A stretch of DNA of 64,000 nt from assembly GCA_977006965.1 (NCBI GenBank), contig OZ345354.1, positions 2,480,001-2,544,000 of the forward strand, written 5' to 3'. Positions 33,967 through 43,603 of this stretch are shown piece after piece. The stretch's first letter is position 1, and each line of letters begins with the position of its first letter. The translations under genes and the position numbers were made by a program. This stretch comes from Phymatolithon calcareum. Lineage: Eukaryota > Rhodophyta > Florideophyceae > Hapalidiales. The notes under the pieces were generated by a model. The model was given only the letters and a program-made list of their open reading frames with translations. It was not told where the DNA came from and did no database searches.

Positions 33967-34007
33967 AAGTCTGTAGGGCTTATAAATTTTATAAGCCCTA
34001 CAGACTT
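33967..34007. repeat. 41-bp palindrome just downstream of the 468-residue ORF
   Basis: Two perfect 20-bp arms (33967-33986 and 33988-34007) surround a single T. The arm reads AAGTCTGTAGGGCTTATAAA. The right arm belongs to a dispersed repeat also seen at 56281-56330, so it may have arisen by inverted insertion. It could fold as a transcript hairpin near the 3' end. Confidence 0.9.
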
Positions 34008-34735
34008 CCGAAGATATGGGCAAGGCTTATTTTGCAGGTGCTCTACGTCTCTTCTGGAGAAGAACCGACATCTGTGTCCCCTGAACACTCATTATATCTG
34101 AAACGGCATATTAACCACTGTTGCAGTTTTTCACTTCTCGTTTTCTGTCCCTTCTGTTTTCGGGAATATGTAGCATCCGTTTGAGTTTGAGTCATTTTTA
34201 TGTTCTGTTGGCTCCCTTGATTCCGGCGAGTAAATAAGCAACGGACAAAATTCTCGTTTCTTGATCCGCTCGGACGTCTACTTATTCCACCATCAGATCA
34301 TTTTATGCAAGAACTTTAGACATCTCTGGCTTGGCCGTCCATTGTCAACGGGTTTCCGTTTTTCATCGGTGCCCTTCCAATTTGTGCTACCCTCTTCCCC
34401 AACAGATAATATTAGGTCTTTCAGCACAAGGTCTGGATGTCGAATAACTCCATGATTTGTCCGGGTTGACGGAACCCGCATGCCAAGATAATTTTGCCGA
34501 GTGACTCAATAGGCAATTTCTCGTTAAGCTTGATGATCTTAGTTCCAGATTTCTTCCGACTGTGCGCTATCGGAGGGCAGAACTTAAGCACCTAATTTAG
34601 TGTCCGTCCGATGGTGTACAACTGCTGTTCGCTGTGTAGGCCACTGAATTGTTACCAACCGGGGGATATGTGTTGATTTATTTTAAAGCTACCAAGGCCT
34701 CTCTTCAAAAGTAAAAGGGCCGCTTTTGCACGATT
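34008..34735. other. No gene recognised
   Basis: The first 35 bp continue the dispersed repeat. The rest is unique sequence with ORFs below 75 codons. Confidence 0.5.
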
Positions 34736-34970
34736 TTCTAAGCTAACGTAGTTTTCAGTATATCCTTGATTCGTATTTCTCTCCCAACAAGTGCTCTAGT
34801 GAGTCGCTTACATTCATATTCAATTTCAGGACTAATCTGGGATGAAGATAGAATGCGTTGGAGCGCGACCAGCTCAATCACGGCTGTGACACCAAAGTAT
34901 GCCCCTAGTACTGATTTTCTATTGTTACCAACCCTTCATGTCACGAATTGTTGCTCGTGCGATTTTCCCT
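34736..34970 (-). pseudogene. LINE 3' fragment
   Basis: It matches the last part of the LINE frame at 8227-8420 in order and orientation. The antisense readings share SLPT, SITAVTP or SITAVIP, and STDFL or NTDFL. Only the C-terminal end of ORF2 is retained, as expected of a 5'-truncated insertion. Confidence 0.65.
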
Positions 34971-35180
34971 TACCTTTCCGAATTTGAGATGCCATGCAAT
35001 TAATGCGCTTTGCCACTCTATTGCTCTCGCGCAAGTCTGCAGAACAGATAAGCGCGTAATGAAAGCATTCAAATTTCCTGGCTAAGACTTCCATATTGGC
35101 TCCCAGTGTCACAAACCACTAAAAGCATGAAGCACGAAGTTATTTAGAGTGTACAAACAAGGTTCTACGGTACAGCACGT

Positions 35181-36926
35181 CTAGTGAGGATGTAGTATTC
35201 CTTGATAACATGTGCCGATCGAAGCTGATGTATTCACTATCAACGTCCGATTCACTGCGGCTGCTGTTAAAGAGCTTTCCTTCGTCTTGGTAACACTATA
35301 CACTATAACCACGACTTCCCAAGTCAACAAGATGGAGAATACCAGCAGCGGAAGCAAGTGCTTATCCCTGGCGAACATTTTCACCGATTTTCTCTCAGTT
35401 GCTGAAAGAGTGACTGGGCCTGCTTCCGAAATTCCGAATATCTCAACCTTGCCAGCGTGTGTCACCATGGGCTCAATGTAGCCAAACATGTGAACAAACC
35501 AGCTTGACAGTACAGCTTTCAGTATGATTTGCGCAATAATGCCGCTGGCCAAAAATGCTTCTGCAAAACTCATGCCGGATTCAGGCGCATTTAGTGTCTC
35601 AGAATTCAGTCTTGTGGCATTACAGGATGCTGGATGTTCGTATCCAGTAGTATTCCCAGCGGAATATAGCTCTCGTTCTCGCCCTATGTTGAACACAAGC
35701 ATTGGGTTTGAGTCCTGCCCTCGTGTATCCACCTTGCAAACTTCGCAAAGAATGGCATCGTAGAACACCTTGGTCATAGATGTGAAAGTCTTATCCAGTT
35801 TCACCTTCTGTTTGGTAACATTTGCACCGATTTGCTTGATTAGCGTCAATCGGGCTTCTGAAAATTGTGGATCCAGATAGCATGGGTCATTCTTCAAGTT
35901 CTTCAGAAGAAGTTGAATATCGGCTCTGGCAAACACTTTGTGGCCAATGTCCCATACAGAAAGCAGAAAAATCACCAATAAGATGAAATGCGACTTTCTT
36001 AAACCGAGCGTAAGCCGAAGCAGACGAGACGACAATGCTCGTTTGTACACCACGATCGGAATGCCCACAGCGATCGAGATCATGGTGTAGATGATATAAA
36101 GATTGCTCGCGAGGTCAATTTGAAAGACAAGTCGCTTCAAAACTGCTTGAACTGTCTTGTCAGCAGTTCCAGATATTTCTCGTAAGGCAGATATCGTTAC
36201 ATTAACGTCGTGCGCCTCCAAATTGTTCAAGTTTCGGTACGCTGTCACTTCCGCAATATTTCGCTCAGAATTAGGATCAGGTATAGAAACTCGCGTGCAT
36301 TTTCGTTCGGTGCATTTGTTCTTGCAAACCATTCTCTTGAAGATAAAATCGACGCAGACCTCTGAGCATACAGGCTCAACGCAATTTTCCAATTCCTTTG
36401 TTGCTGCTTGAGCATTCGACGGTATGCACTCGTCTGGATAGAAGACGCGCGATATCCCCGTCCAATATTTTGAAGCGCTTTCATTCATGCATTTCAGCGC
36501 AGCCTCTGCTTTGTGGAGGAACAGAATACCTTCGTGAACTTTGGACATGTTCTCCATTTTCCAGCCCAGATTATGGAGCTTGGATTCCCGACGTCTGCAC
36601 AAGTCAGAGGGCGTAGACAAGTGAAAGCCTAACCATTTTGGCACTAGCTGTGGTGTCAGGAAGATTGTAACTAAGGCGAGGAGGAGCACAAGAATCCACC
36701 GCAACCACTTTCTATAAGGGACCTCAGTTATTGCACTGGATGCCAGTTTCGTTTTGAATCCAGCACTGACGAAAATTCGTTGCATGAGGTTGCGCGGGTT
36801 GTACTCAAAGCGAGACGCGGGAACATCAACCCCAACCTCAGGATCACTTTGGTGCTCTTGTGAAATCTCTGTGATTCTGCGTCTTCTAGAATAATTCATG
36901 CGCTTAGATTGATTCGAGCGAACCAT
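35181..36926 (-). CDS. Five-pass membrane protein with Cys-rich glycosylated loops (unrecognised)
   Basis: The ATG at 36926 (AAGATGG) gives 581 residues. The open frame extends upstream only from a TTG. The N-terminal 65 residues are basic and polar. Hydrophobic segments lie near 75-96, 272-294, 313-327, 454-479 and 523-544. With the N-terminus inside, loops 97-271, 328-453 and the tail 545-581 face outside. All eight N-X-S/T sequons (126, 148, 242, 369, 425, 436, 559, 565) and the Cys clusters (110-210, nine Cys; 349, 394, 397, 435; 573) fall in exactly these parts, which supports the topology. The pattern suggests a cell-surface or secretory-pathway protein with disulphide-bonded ectodomains. 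I recognise no family. Confidence 0.65.
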   Translation of the reverse strand: MVRSNQSKRMNYSRRRRITEISQEHQSDPEVGVDVPASRFEYNPRNLMQRIFVSAGFKTKLASSAITEVPYRKWLRWILVLLLALVTIFLTPQLVPKWLGFHLSTPSDLCRRRESKLHNLGWKMENMSKVHEGILFLHKAEAALKCMNESASKYWTGISRVFYPDECIPSNAQAATKELENCVEPVCSEVCVDFIFKRMVCKNKCTERKCTRVSIPDPNSERNIAEVTAYRNLNNLEAHDVNVTISALREISGTADKTVQAVLKRLVFQIDLASNLYIIYTMISIAVGIPIVVYKRALSSRLLRLTLGLRKSHFILLVIFLLSVWDIGHKVFARADIQLLLKNLKNDPCYLDPQFSEARLTLIKQIGANVTKQKVKLDKTFTSMTKVFYDAILCEVCKVDTRGQDSNPMLVFNIGRERELYSAGNTTGYEHPASCNATRLNSETLNAPESGMSFAEAFLASGIIAQIILKAVLSSWFVHMFGYIEPMVTHAGKVEIFGISEAGPVTLSATERKSVKMFARDKHLLPLLVFSILLTWEVVVIVYSVTKTKESSLTAAAVNRTLIVNTSASIGTCYQGILHPH

Positions 36927-38412
36927 CTTTCCAAAGGGCAAATAGGAGCGCAAGCAAGCCAGAAGATAGTTGCTGCGGAGTAAATAGTAGCACTGTTGTA
37001 AACGGAAACTTCGAGGTGGTTAAGTATCAATGAGATTCCGGATAAACGGAACTATGAGGCAGCTAATTACATTTTTAATCCGCGGAAACTGTACTTTGTC
37101 TTTTCACGGACGAAGACATACAGCTTTCATCAGCATGCGCGTGGGACAGCATTTCTAACAAAGACGATAGTTTGGACGCATTCGAACTGATACGTTTGAG
37201 CCGGTAGATGGGCCATAGTTTTCACAAGCGAAGAGTTTTTTATTTTATGTTCTCCGCGGAAGAAAGCAGCCGGGGAAAATTGATGTTCTCTTCGACGGCG
37301 AAAAAAGCTGTGGTCTTCTCGCATCCTGTGCTGAGGAGATTAGAAACGACCCTCGCGACCTTGAAAAATCAACACAACAAGACGCGGAATGCAGCTCAGA
37401 GGGATTCTTGGGACTGCGCTTTTTCATAACATACAGTAGCTTGGCAACAGACGCACAGAGCCAACGATGGGAAATCCCCGAAAGTGTCACACAGATGTCT
37501 GAATTCACTCTTGAGCACGGTCGACATGCATATCGACTTTAGACAATTCACAATGCGCAATCTATTGCAGACATCTCCCCTGCAACGTCGACAATAAATT
37601 TGTTACTCAACACCGGTGGCACTCCGGTTGCTACATCAACCCCAGCAGTGACCTTGGAGAAAGTCAAGATTGCTCCCTGGACATATTGCCTGTCTCTCTT
37701 CAGCGGCATGCGCGGAAATCACAGTCGCTGTGACATTCTCCCAGTGCGTGCGCCTCGAGAATAATAATTAATAATAATTCTCGGGATACGCGCACTAAAA
37801 CAATTATTGTTTTCGGCTTGTACAGTATAACCAAACCTGAAAACAGTGTACCATTTCGAACATCATGGAAGTCAATGCTTCCTGCTCGCGGCTCTTTGCA
37901 GCAACGTTCTCTCCTTCAAATTTTTGAATTGAAATCTCTTTGTATTTTGGAAATTTTTGAGCTTTTCTGAAAAGTTTCGCGGGAAAGCATATTATTGGCC
38001 ATACATAGCAACAAACAAAATTCTAGCTGCATCGATGCCTCTCATCGATGCAGCCGGAATATGATAGCGATGCATCGCTGCACTTTTTTGGAAATCAAAA
38101 ATCGACGAATCGATGAATAGTATGAAACCTTCGAATCCGGTATCTGTTGGATGCTCTGGTTTATACTACTACGAATTTAGCAAACCAATGAAATAGCCCC
38201 AGGCTGGAAATCGAACGATCGTATACTTGGTCGGAGCTTCGACCCTATTTCGGCGTCGCACGGCAACTTCGAACTTCGTCTATCCATCCCAGGTCGTCCT
38301 CCAGCCTGCCCGCGCTACCCGTTGCATCGCTCCACCACCCGAGTTGTAACCGTAACGGGTTTCATTGCGTCGCTCAACAAGATCTACTTAGTCCACTCCA
38401 CTTTCCGCCGCC
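36927..38412. other. Intergenic region with hairpins; no gene
   Basis: It separates the membrane protein gene and the HIT4-like gene, which are divergently transcribed. An imperfect inverted repeat lies at 37741-37797. A 12-bp-arm hairpin (GCTGCATCGATG, 5-nt loop) lies at 38026-38054, and the perfect palindrome AGCGATGCATCGCT at 38066-38079. Promoters of both genes should be here. Confidence 0.6.
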
Positions 38413-39687
38413 ATGGTTGAAGGACGTGCTTCCAAGCGACAAAAACTGGCGGGCGGGAAATCGGCACCGAAGAAGGGCTCCGCCGCCTCTAAGGCGAAGG
38501 CCTCCAAAGCTACGGTGAAGAAGGACGATGTCAAAGCCTCTGACCCCGTTCCCATGCAAACGGACGCTAATCCGCCGGCCGAAGCACCCGACACTGCTTC
38601 CCCGGCTGTAGCACCTAGCATCGATTCCGCGCCCGGTCCCGTCCGGGCGTCGGGTACAAATGCGAAGGAGGATGAGATTCAACCCGCTGCGAAGGGAAAC
38701 AAGGCTCTCAATGTCGCCTCGAAGAAGAACGCCACAGCGAGGTCCACCGATGTCAAACCGGCTGCGAAGCCGAAGCCGACATTATCAAGAAAGCGCCCCC
38801 TTCCCAAGGAGGAGTATGAGGATATTTGGGAAGATGTCTACTTCGCCGGAACGGAGTGGACCCAAATTCAGGAAATTATGGAGGAGGACTGGGACTTCGA
38901 GCATCTCGACGACGCCCTAACCGACGGCGAACTAAGTGGGAAAATGGTCCATCTATTTGGAGCATCCGAACCGCAGCTTATCATGCGCGATGAAAAGGAC
39001 ACTAAGGGCTCCGTCATTCCAGTTCCAGTCATCGTCGCCGTCGAATCTTCTGTTCCCCCACCTGAGACAATTGGTGTAAATAGCGTGCAACGTACCGAAG
39101 AGGAGATCATCCCAATGTCGACCCTGAAAATGGGCTGGCATCCTTATGTTCCCGCGAACCTTACCGGCAGTCGAAGGTTCAAGCCCCGCGTCCACATTCT
39201 CAAGTGCGAACAGCGTCGTGCCCGGCTTCGCAACATGTCCGAAGCCGCCGTTCACAAGTATGATTACGTACTTCCTTACTTGATTCGCCCGGGCCAAGAG
39301 GATGATATCACGCTGGAAACCGAAATCCAAGTTATTGTGGATCTCGAGGGACACAATTTGCCCCATATGATGTCGTACGACTTCGAGCTGGATGATATTG
39401 ACGAGTTTGTCGAGGAGCAAGTTAAGGACAATGAACTAGACCCTGAGAAACATACCGAAGCTCTGAAGAAAGCCATTCGCGAGCAAGTTCGGGCTACGAA
39501 GCTCAAGTTTAAGGAGGATAAGGCTGCCCGTCAGAAGCGTATCGATGATATCCCGCAAGAGCATCGTGACGCGATGAAAGAGATGCGTATTCTCAAATTC
39601 TATCCGCAGAACGACTGGCCTGATGTCTCTAAAGTCAAGTCGCGCTACGTCAACAGATATTACGGGCAGGCGGACAAGGTGCTGTAA
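38413..39687 (+). CDS. HIT4: HIT4-like chromatin protein
   Basis: 424 residues; start in a near-ideal context (GCCGCCATGG). The first 130 residues are low-complexity, rich in Ala, Lys and Pro (KAKASKATVKK), and typical of nuclear basic tails. From about residue 133 the sequence follows plant HEAT INTOLERANT 4: EDIWEDVYFAGTEW, DWDFEHLDDAL, GKMVHLFGASEPQL, VPVIVAVESSVPPPETIG, SVQRTEEEIIPM, the acidic EFVEEQVKDNEL region, and the end FYPQNDWPDVS, NRYYGQADKVL. In Arabidopsis HIT4 is a chromocentre protein needed for heat-induced chromatin decondensation and release of silencing. A nuclear chromatin role is inferred here. Intronless; divergent from the membrane protein gene. Confidence 0.88.
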   Translation: MVEGRASKRQKLAGGKSAPKKGSAASKAKASKATVKKDDVKASDPVPMQTDANPPAEAPDTASPAVAPSIDSAPGPVRASGTNAKEDEIQPAAKGNKALNVASKKNATARSTDVKPAAKPKPTLSRKRPLPKEEYEDIWEDVYFAGTEWTQIQEIMEEDWDFEHLDDALTDGELSGKMVHLFGASEPQLIMRDEKDTKGSVIPVPVIVAVESSVPPPETIGVNSVQRTEEEIIPMSTLKMGWHPYVPANLTGSRRFKPRVHILKCEQRRARLRNMSEAAVHKYDYVLPYLIRPGQEDDITLETEIQVIVDLEGHNLPHMMSYDFELDDIDEFVEEQVKDNELDPEKHTEALKKAIREQVRATKLKFKEDKAARQKRIDDIPQEHRDAMKEMRILKFYPQNDWPDVSKVKSRYVNRYYGQADKVL

Positions 39688-40310
39688 CTCATTTGATTTC
39701 CGTTATTTACTTCCTTATCTTTCCGCTCACTGTGGCTTCCAATTCTGTAGAGAGAGCTTTGCTGCTCTCGCGTTAGCTGTCAGGTTGAGAAAACCGCTAA
39801 TTGAATTTCACTCGCGCTGTAGCTGTAGGAGAAAAGATTTAAACAATAATGGCGCCCTCTTAGCAGTTCTATGGTTGTAACATGGACAGAACTTGATTCC
39901 AAGCTGTTTTAAAGCTTGTTGGAATCTCTCAGTAATACATAGGTGCCCGGAATGCTTGAACAATAGCAGCAGCAGTCTTTGACCACTTGATTCAAGCAGT
40001 TTCCCCGAGTTCAAAGTCAGACCCATTCTGCAAAATAAAATACACCCATAATGCACAGAAATCGAAATAAAACAGAGGCGCCCCGCGACATGCTTCGAGA
40101 ATCTCGCGAGAGTTCAGCCAAAAGAATCCGTTCTGGTCAAGTCTGGCAGCCAATTCTCAAGCACAATGCATATGTAGATCTGTAAAATCGAGACTCGCCG
40201 CAAAATGAAATCAACGATTCATGAGGATTCATTAAACTCGAATGCGCCAACAAATCTCCCAATGTAGATAAGAAGAGTTCAATGTTCGCGATGGAAACAA
40301 TATTCCGAGT
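39688..40310. other. Intergenic region between convergent genes; no gene
   Basis: It contains the 3' regions of the HIT4-like gene (+) and WDR70 (-). No ORF of interest. Confidence 0.6.
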
Positions 40311-42506
40311 CTATGCATTATCATTCTTCTTCGCGAGACGCACTTTCGTCGCATTCCTTAATGCCTCTTCTTCTTCCTGTTCTGCAGTCTTTTCCGCCAG
40401 CAAAACATTTGGCTGTGTCGTCAGATACGCACGAGTAAAAACAGGGTTTTTCTTCGTCTCCTCGTCCAACCGTAGAAGAGCTTCCCGAGGATCCTCATCG
40501 ACCCACGTCTGCTTGATTCCGGCTTCCCGAACATACTTCGCCAGGCTGCTGGTCGTTCCCAATTTGGAAGTTTCCGGTCCTCTTTTCAAGTGCGGTTGAC
40601 GTGCTTTTGAAGCAAGCTGCCTCTCTTGCTTAGTCGAGCTCCCACTTCCCTTATTTCCAGACTTGCTCAAGTGAATAGCTGCAGATCCCGGCGTCATAAC
40701 GGGACCCACCCCAGCAGCGACAAGTCCGTGCACCTTTTTCCTGCTTTCTTTCACTATGCATTTTAGTACTCCACCAGAGCTTTCTTCTGCATCATACATC
40801 GCACGAACACTGCCGTTGCCGCATCCGTAGATGACCTGGTTAAGCTTCGGATGCCAACTCATACATACGACACTGCCCGCCTCCTTTTCGATATCCTTGT
40901 GTAGCGCTATGGACATGGATTTCCTGGAAAACACCGTCACTCTGGCAGGTCTTGTGTCCCCACGTCTGCTCGCACTTGTTCCAGTAGCGAAATATTCACC
41001 GCTCGCGTCGAGAAAGCAAGAATTTGTCTCCGATATCGTGTTGGGAAGGCCCAAAAATGAAGCGACCGGTTTGTCTAGCCTGCGCCGATCAAGAACTCGC
41101 AATGCATCGTCAGTGCTCCTCACGAGTAACAGCGGCGCAGGACAAGAAGGCGGAGACGCAACGACGGATGTAAATTCACTCCCTACGGCCATGACATTGC
41201 AAAATTCCTGTGACGGACGCAGGGAAAATACGCGAGGGTCGACAAGCTTAACGGTTTGATCATTGCAACCGACCGCAACCAAGGTCTGGCCTGCGTCAGA
41301 CACGCAAGCCAATGTTTCCGCTAGCGCTTTGCTTCCCTTTTTGTTTCGCAGTTTGAAAACGTTATTTTGTACCATTATCGGAATGTCATGCATCGGCATT
41401 CTCCTGGCAGAGTCGACATCCCAGATTCGAATGGTCCCTTCGTTCGCGATTGTAGCTATTTGCCGTCCTTTTCCGCTGCCGGAGGAGAACCATGCCGCGC
41501 ATCGAATGGGACCCGAGTGTCCCTTCGACCGTGCCGCATCAACGATGTACATGTCCCCTGTCGCAGTTTGCGCAAGAGGTCGACCCTCCCTGTCCAAGAC
41601 GCGGGCATTGGATATAGCGCCCCAACAGAGCAATTGCCCGCCCGAAGATGAAAAGTTAACACCTTTCACAACGGCACCGTCAAAAGGTTCTGTATACTTA
41701 AACGCAGACATTCTGGAATCCATTGTGTTGAAATCCCAAAATTTGATGGAACCGTCGTTGGACCCAGTGACCAGTCGTGCTCCCGCGGCATCTACGGATA
41801 TGCTGCTAACGTAGCCACTATGCGCAGTTCCAAAGAGCGCTTCGTGCGTTAACGGAAATCGATTGATGTCGTCATCCTTCGCGCTTGGAAATTGTGGTCC
41901 CAATTCTCCAGCGTCTGAGTCGCTATCAGAGCTGTCTGATTCGCTTGAATCAACGATAATCTTAGGGTCTATTTTCGTTCTCGTAAGAGCAGGGTTTTGG
42001 CGGGGTTTGCTGCCATCTGAGGATGCGACGGGCAGTCCACTTGTAGTTCCCCTTATCCTTTTCCACCGATGTCCTTCAATCGCAGTACTGTCTTCTCTCT
42101 TTTCGACTTTGGGAACACCGATGTGTTCTCCATCCTCGTCGCCTTGAGTCGTCAAAACAAGCCTTGGATCCAGGGCGACATCTGTCTGTTCATTGGAATG
42201 CTCATTATCATGGAGTTGAATTTTTCGTTTCTTCAAAAGCAAACTCTGCTCGTCTCTGCCTAGTTCTTTTTCGAACTTCACATATTGCGGCGCATTTCGC
42301 AGGCGCGCCATTTCCCCTTCTTCATCATCGCAAACTACAGCTTCATGGTAGTGCTCGTCGCCTTGGCGCACAACAGGTCTAGACTTTTTTGGTTCATTCC
42401 GGAGCTCGTTCAAAGTCTGCAGCGCTCTTCTTTCGCGCTTTTTCACATTTTCTTCTTCTTCTTCGTCAGAAGACTGGCCAAAAACGGCAGGTGACCCAGT
42501 GGGCAT
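40311..42506 (-). CDS. WDR70: WD40-repeat protein WDR70
   Basis: 731 residues. The N-terminus is acidic and Ser/Lys-rich (SSDEEEEE; SSESDSSDSDSD before residue 210). A conserved entry motif FPLTHEALFG precedes the propeller (about 230-560), with repeats such as GARLVTGSNDGSIKFWDF, GDMYIVDAARSKGHSGPIR, IANEGTIRIWDVD and VRSTDDALRVLDRR. WHPKLNQVIYGCGNGSV and the C-terminal block (SLAKYVREAGIK, DPREALLRLDEE, TQPNVLLAE) follow human WDR70 closely. WDR70 is nuclear; in yeast and human cells it works with the DDB1/CUL4 ubiquitin ligase in histone H2B ubiquitination and DNA-end resection. Intronless, of the usual family length. The start is confirmed by context and conservation. Confidence 0.93.
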   Translation of the reverse strand: MPTGSPAVFGQSSDEEEEENVKKRERRALQTLNELRNEPKKSRPVVRQGDEHYHEAVVCDDEEGEMARLRNAPQYVKFEKELGRDEQSLLLKKRKIQLHDNEHSNEQTDVALDPRLVLTTQGDEDGEHIGVPKVEKREDSTAIEGHRWKRIRGTTSGLPVASSDGSKPRQNPALTRTKIDPKIIVDSSESDSSDSDSDAGELGPQFPSAKDDDINRFPLTHEALFGTAHSGYVSSISVDAAGARLVTGSNDGSIKFWDFNTMDSRMSAFKYTEPFDGAVVKGVNFSSSGGQLLCWGAISNARVLDREGRPLAQTATGDMYIVDAARSKGHSGPIRCAAWFSSGSGKGRQIATIANEGTIRIWDVDSARRMPMHDIPIMVQNNVFKLRNKKGSKALAETLACVSDAGQTLVAVGCNDQTVKLVDPRVFSLRPSQEFCNVMAVGSEFTSVVASPPSCPAPLLLVRSTDDALRVLDRRRLDKPVASFLGLPNTISETNSCFLDASGEYFATGTSASRRGDTRPARVTVFSRKSMSIALHKDIEKEAGSVVCMSWHPKLNQVIYGCGNGSVRAMYDAEESSGGVLKCIVKESRKKVHGLVAAGVGPVMTPGSAAIHLSKSGNKGSGSSTKQERQLASKARQPHLKRGPETSKLGTTSSLAKYVREAGIKQTWVDEDPREALLRLDEETKKNPVFTRAYLTTQPNVLLAEKTAEQEEEEALRNATKVRLAKKNDNA

Positions 42507-42957
42507 TCTCAGGTGGTCGACCGGAACTCACGGAGTAATGATGGTTTAGCCGATTAGAAAGTAGATTCGCGTGCGGCGAGAATTTTAGATATATTTTTCA
42601 TATTCCTGATTATATCATACAGACCTCTGGGAGTGGAGCTTTCCGGAGCTGCCGAACTTCGTACTGCAGCGATAACCCCCGTGTCAGCAAAGATACGCGC
42701 ATGGCAGATACAATGCTGAGTTACGGGTGGTGATGTTTTTCAAAACGTACCGTACAGTTTCGTCATAAAGCCGGGCATCAGAAGTCATGGCATTGCTGGG
42801 CTGGTTACAGAAGTCGAAGAAGATCTAGACGATTCTAAAAAAGAAGGATCAGCCTTTTCGAGCACTCTTTTAGAGTGACGCAAGCAGTTTAACTAGTAAA
42901 AGGAAGTCAAGCTGGTTCATTCGTTAACCACTTCAATCTCCGCATGGGACCTACAAT
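42507..42957. other. Intergenic; no gene
   Basis: Upstream region of WDR70. It ends with CCTACAAT (42950-42957), the left target duplication of the hAT element. Confidence 0.55.
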
Positions 42958-43583
42958 CAGGCATTGGGAGCAACATGTTTCACTTTATTGGAGCGTGTAG
43001 TAATAGAGTTCCATTATGTTGCAATAGTTTGCGGACAGAACCATTATGTTGCAACAGATTGACAACGGCCATTAGCAATGCAATAGTGTTGGTTGGTAAT
43101 GGGGAGTCATTAGACATCTACGGCAAGTCTAAGAGAATTTGCTGCTCGGCATCTTCACTTAGGCGTTCAACAGTTCGGGGGCTGTCCTTGTTTGACATTG
43201 CAGTCACGACTGTACCTACGTCCCAATAGTGCACGGTATCGTCGTTCTTCTTCATAAGCGCCTTGACAACAGACTGCGGTTTAGGCTTCGGTGCCATTCT
43301 TGGAACGGACAGAATCGTCGCAGTAGCGTGGTAGGGAGTCGTCGTTCTGTTCACAGATAGACACCAATTTGACGATGGGAGAAAAGATGGTCGGGTAGAC
43401 TTCACAAATACCTCTACGTAATAGTCGTACTCAGCTAGGATGATCTTCATTTTACAGTCAATATATGCTTCATAGTCGGTCACGAAACATTACGTATTGC
43501 AATACCACGAACAGAACCATTACTGTTGCATTACCAACATGTTGCATTATATTGCATTAACAGTATGTTGCTCCCAATGCCTG
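42958..43583. mobile_element. Non-autonomous hAT element (MITE-like), perfect 19-bp TIRs and 8-bp TSD
   Basis: CAGGCATTGGGAGCAACAT occurs at 42958-42976 and inverted at 43565-43583. The 8-bp duplication CCTACAAT flanks it (42950-42957, 43584-43591). A terminal CAG with an 8-bp TSD is the hAT signature. Subterminal copies of CCATTATGTTGCAA-type words occur near both ends. An internal minus-strand ORF of 121 codons (43483-43118) has no recognised domain and may be captured or residual transposase sequence. The perfect ends imply recent insertion, 20 bp beyond the stop of the neighbouring HAD gene. Confidence 0.95.
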
Positions 43584-43603
43584 CCTACAATTCTACTGAT
43601 TAT

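Noticed and set aside
37741-37797. Large palindrome around the AATAATAATT run
   Set aside because: The arms match at only about three quarters of positions, and the centre is simple AT repeat. Not clearly a structured element.
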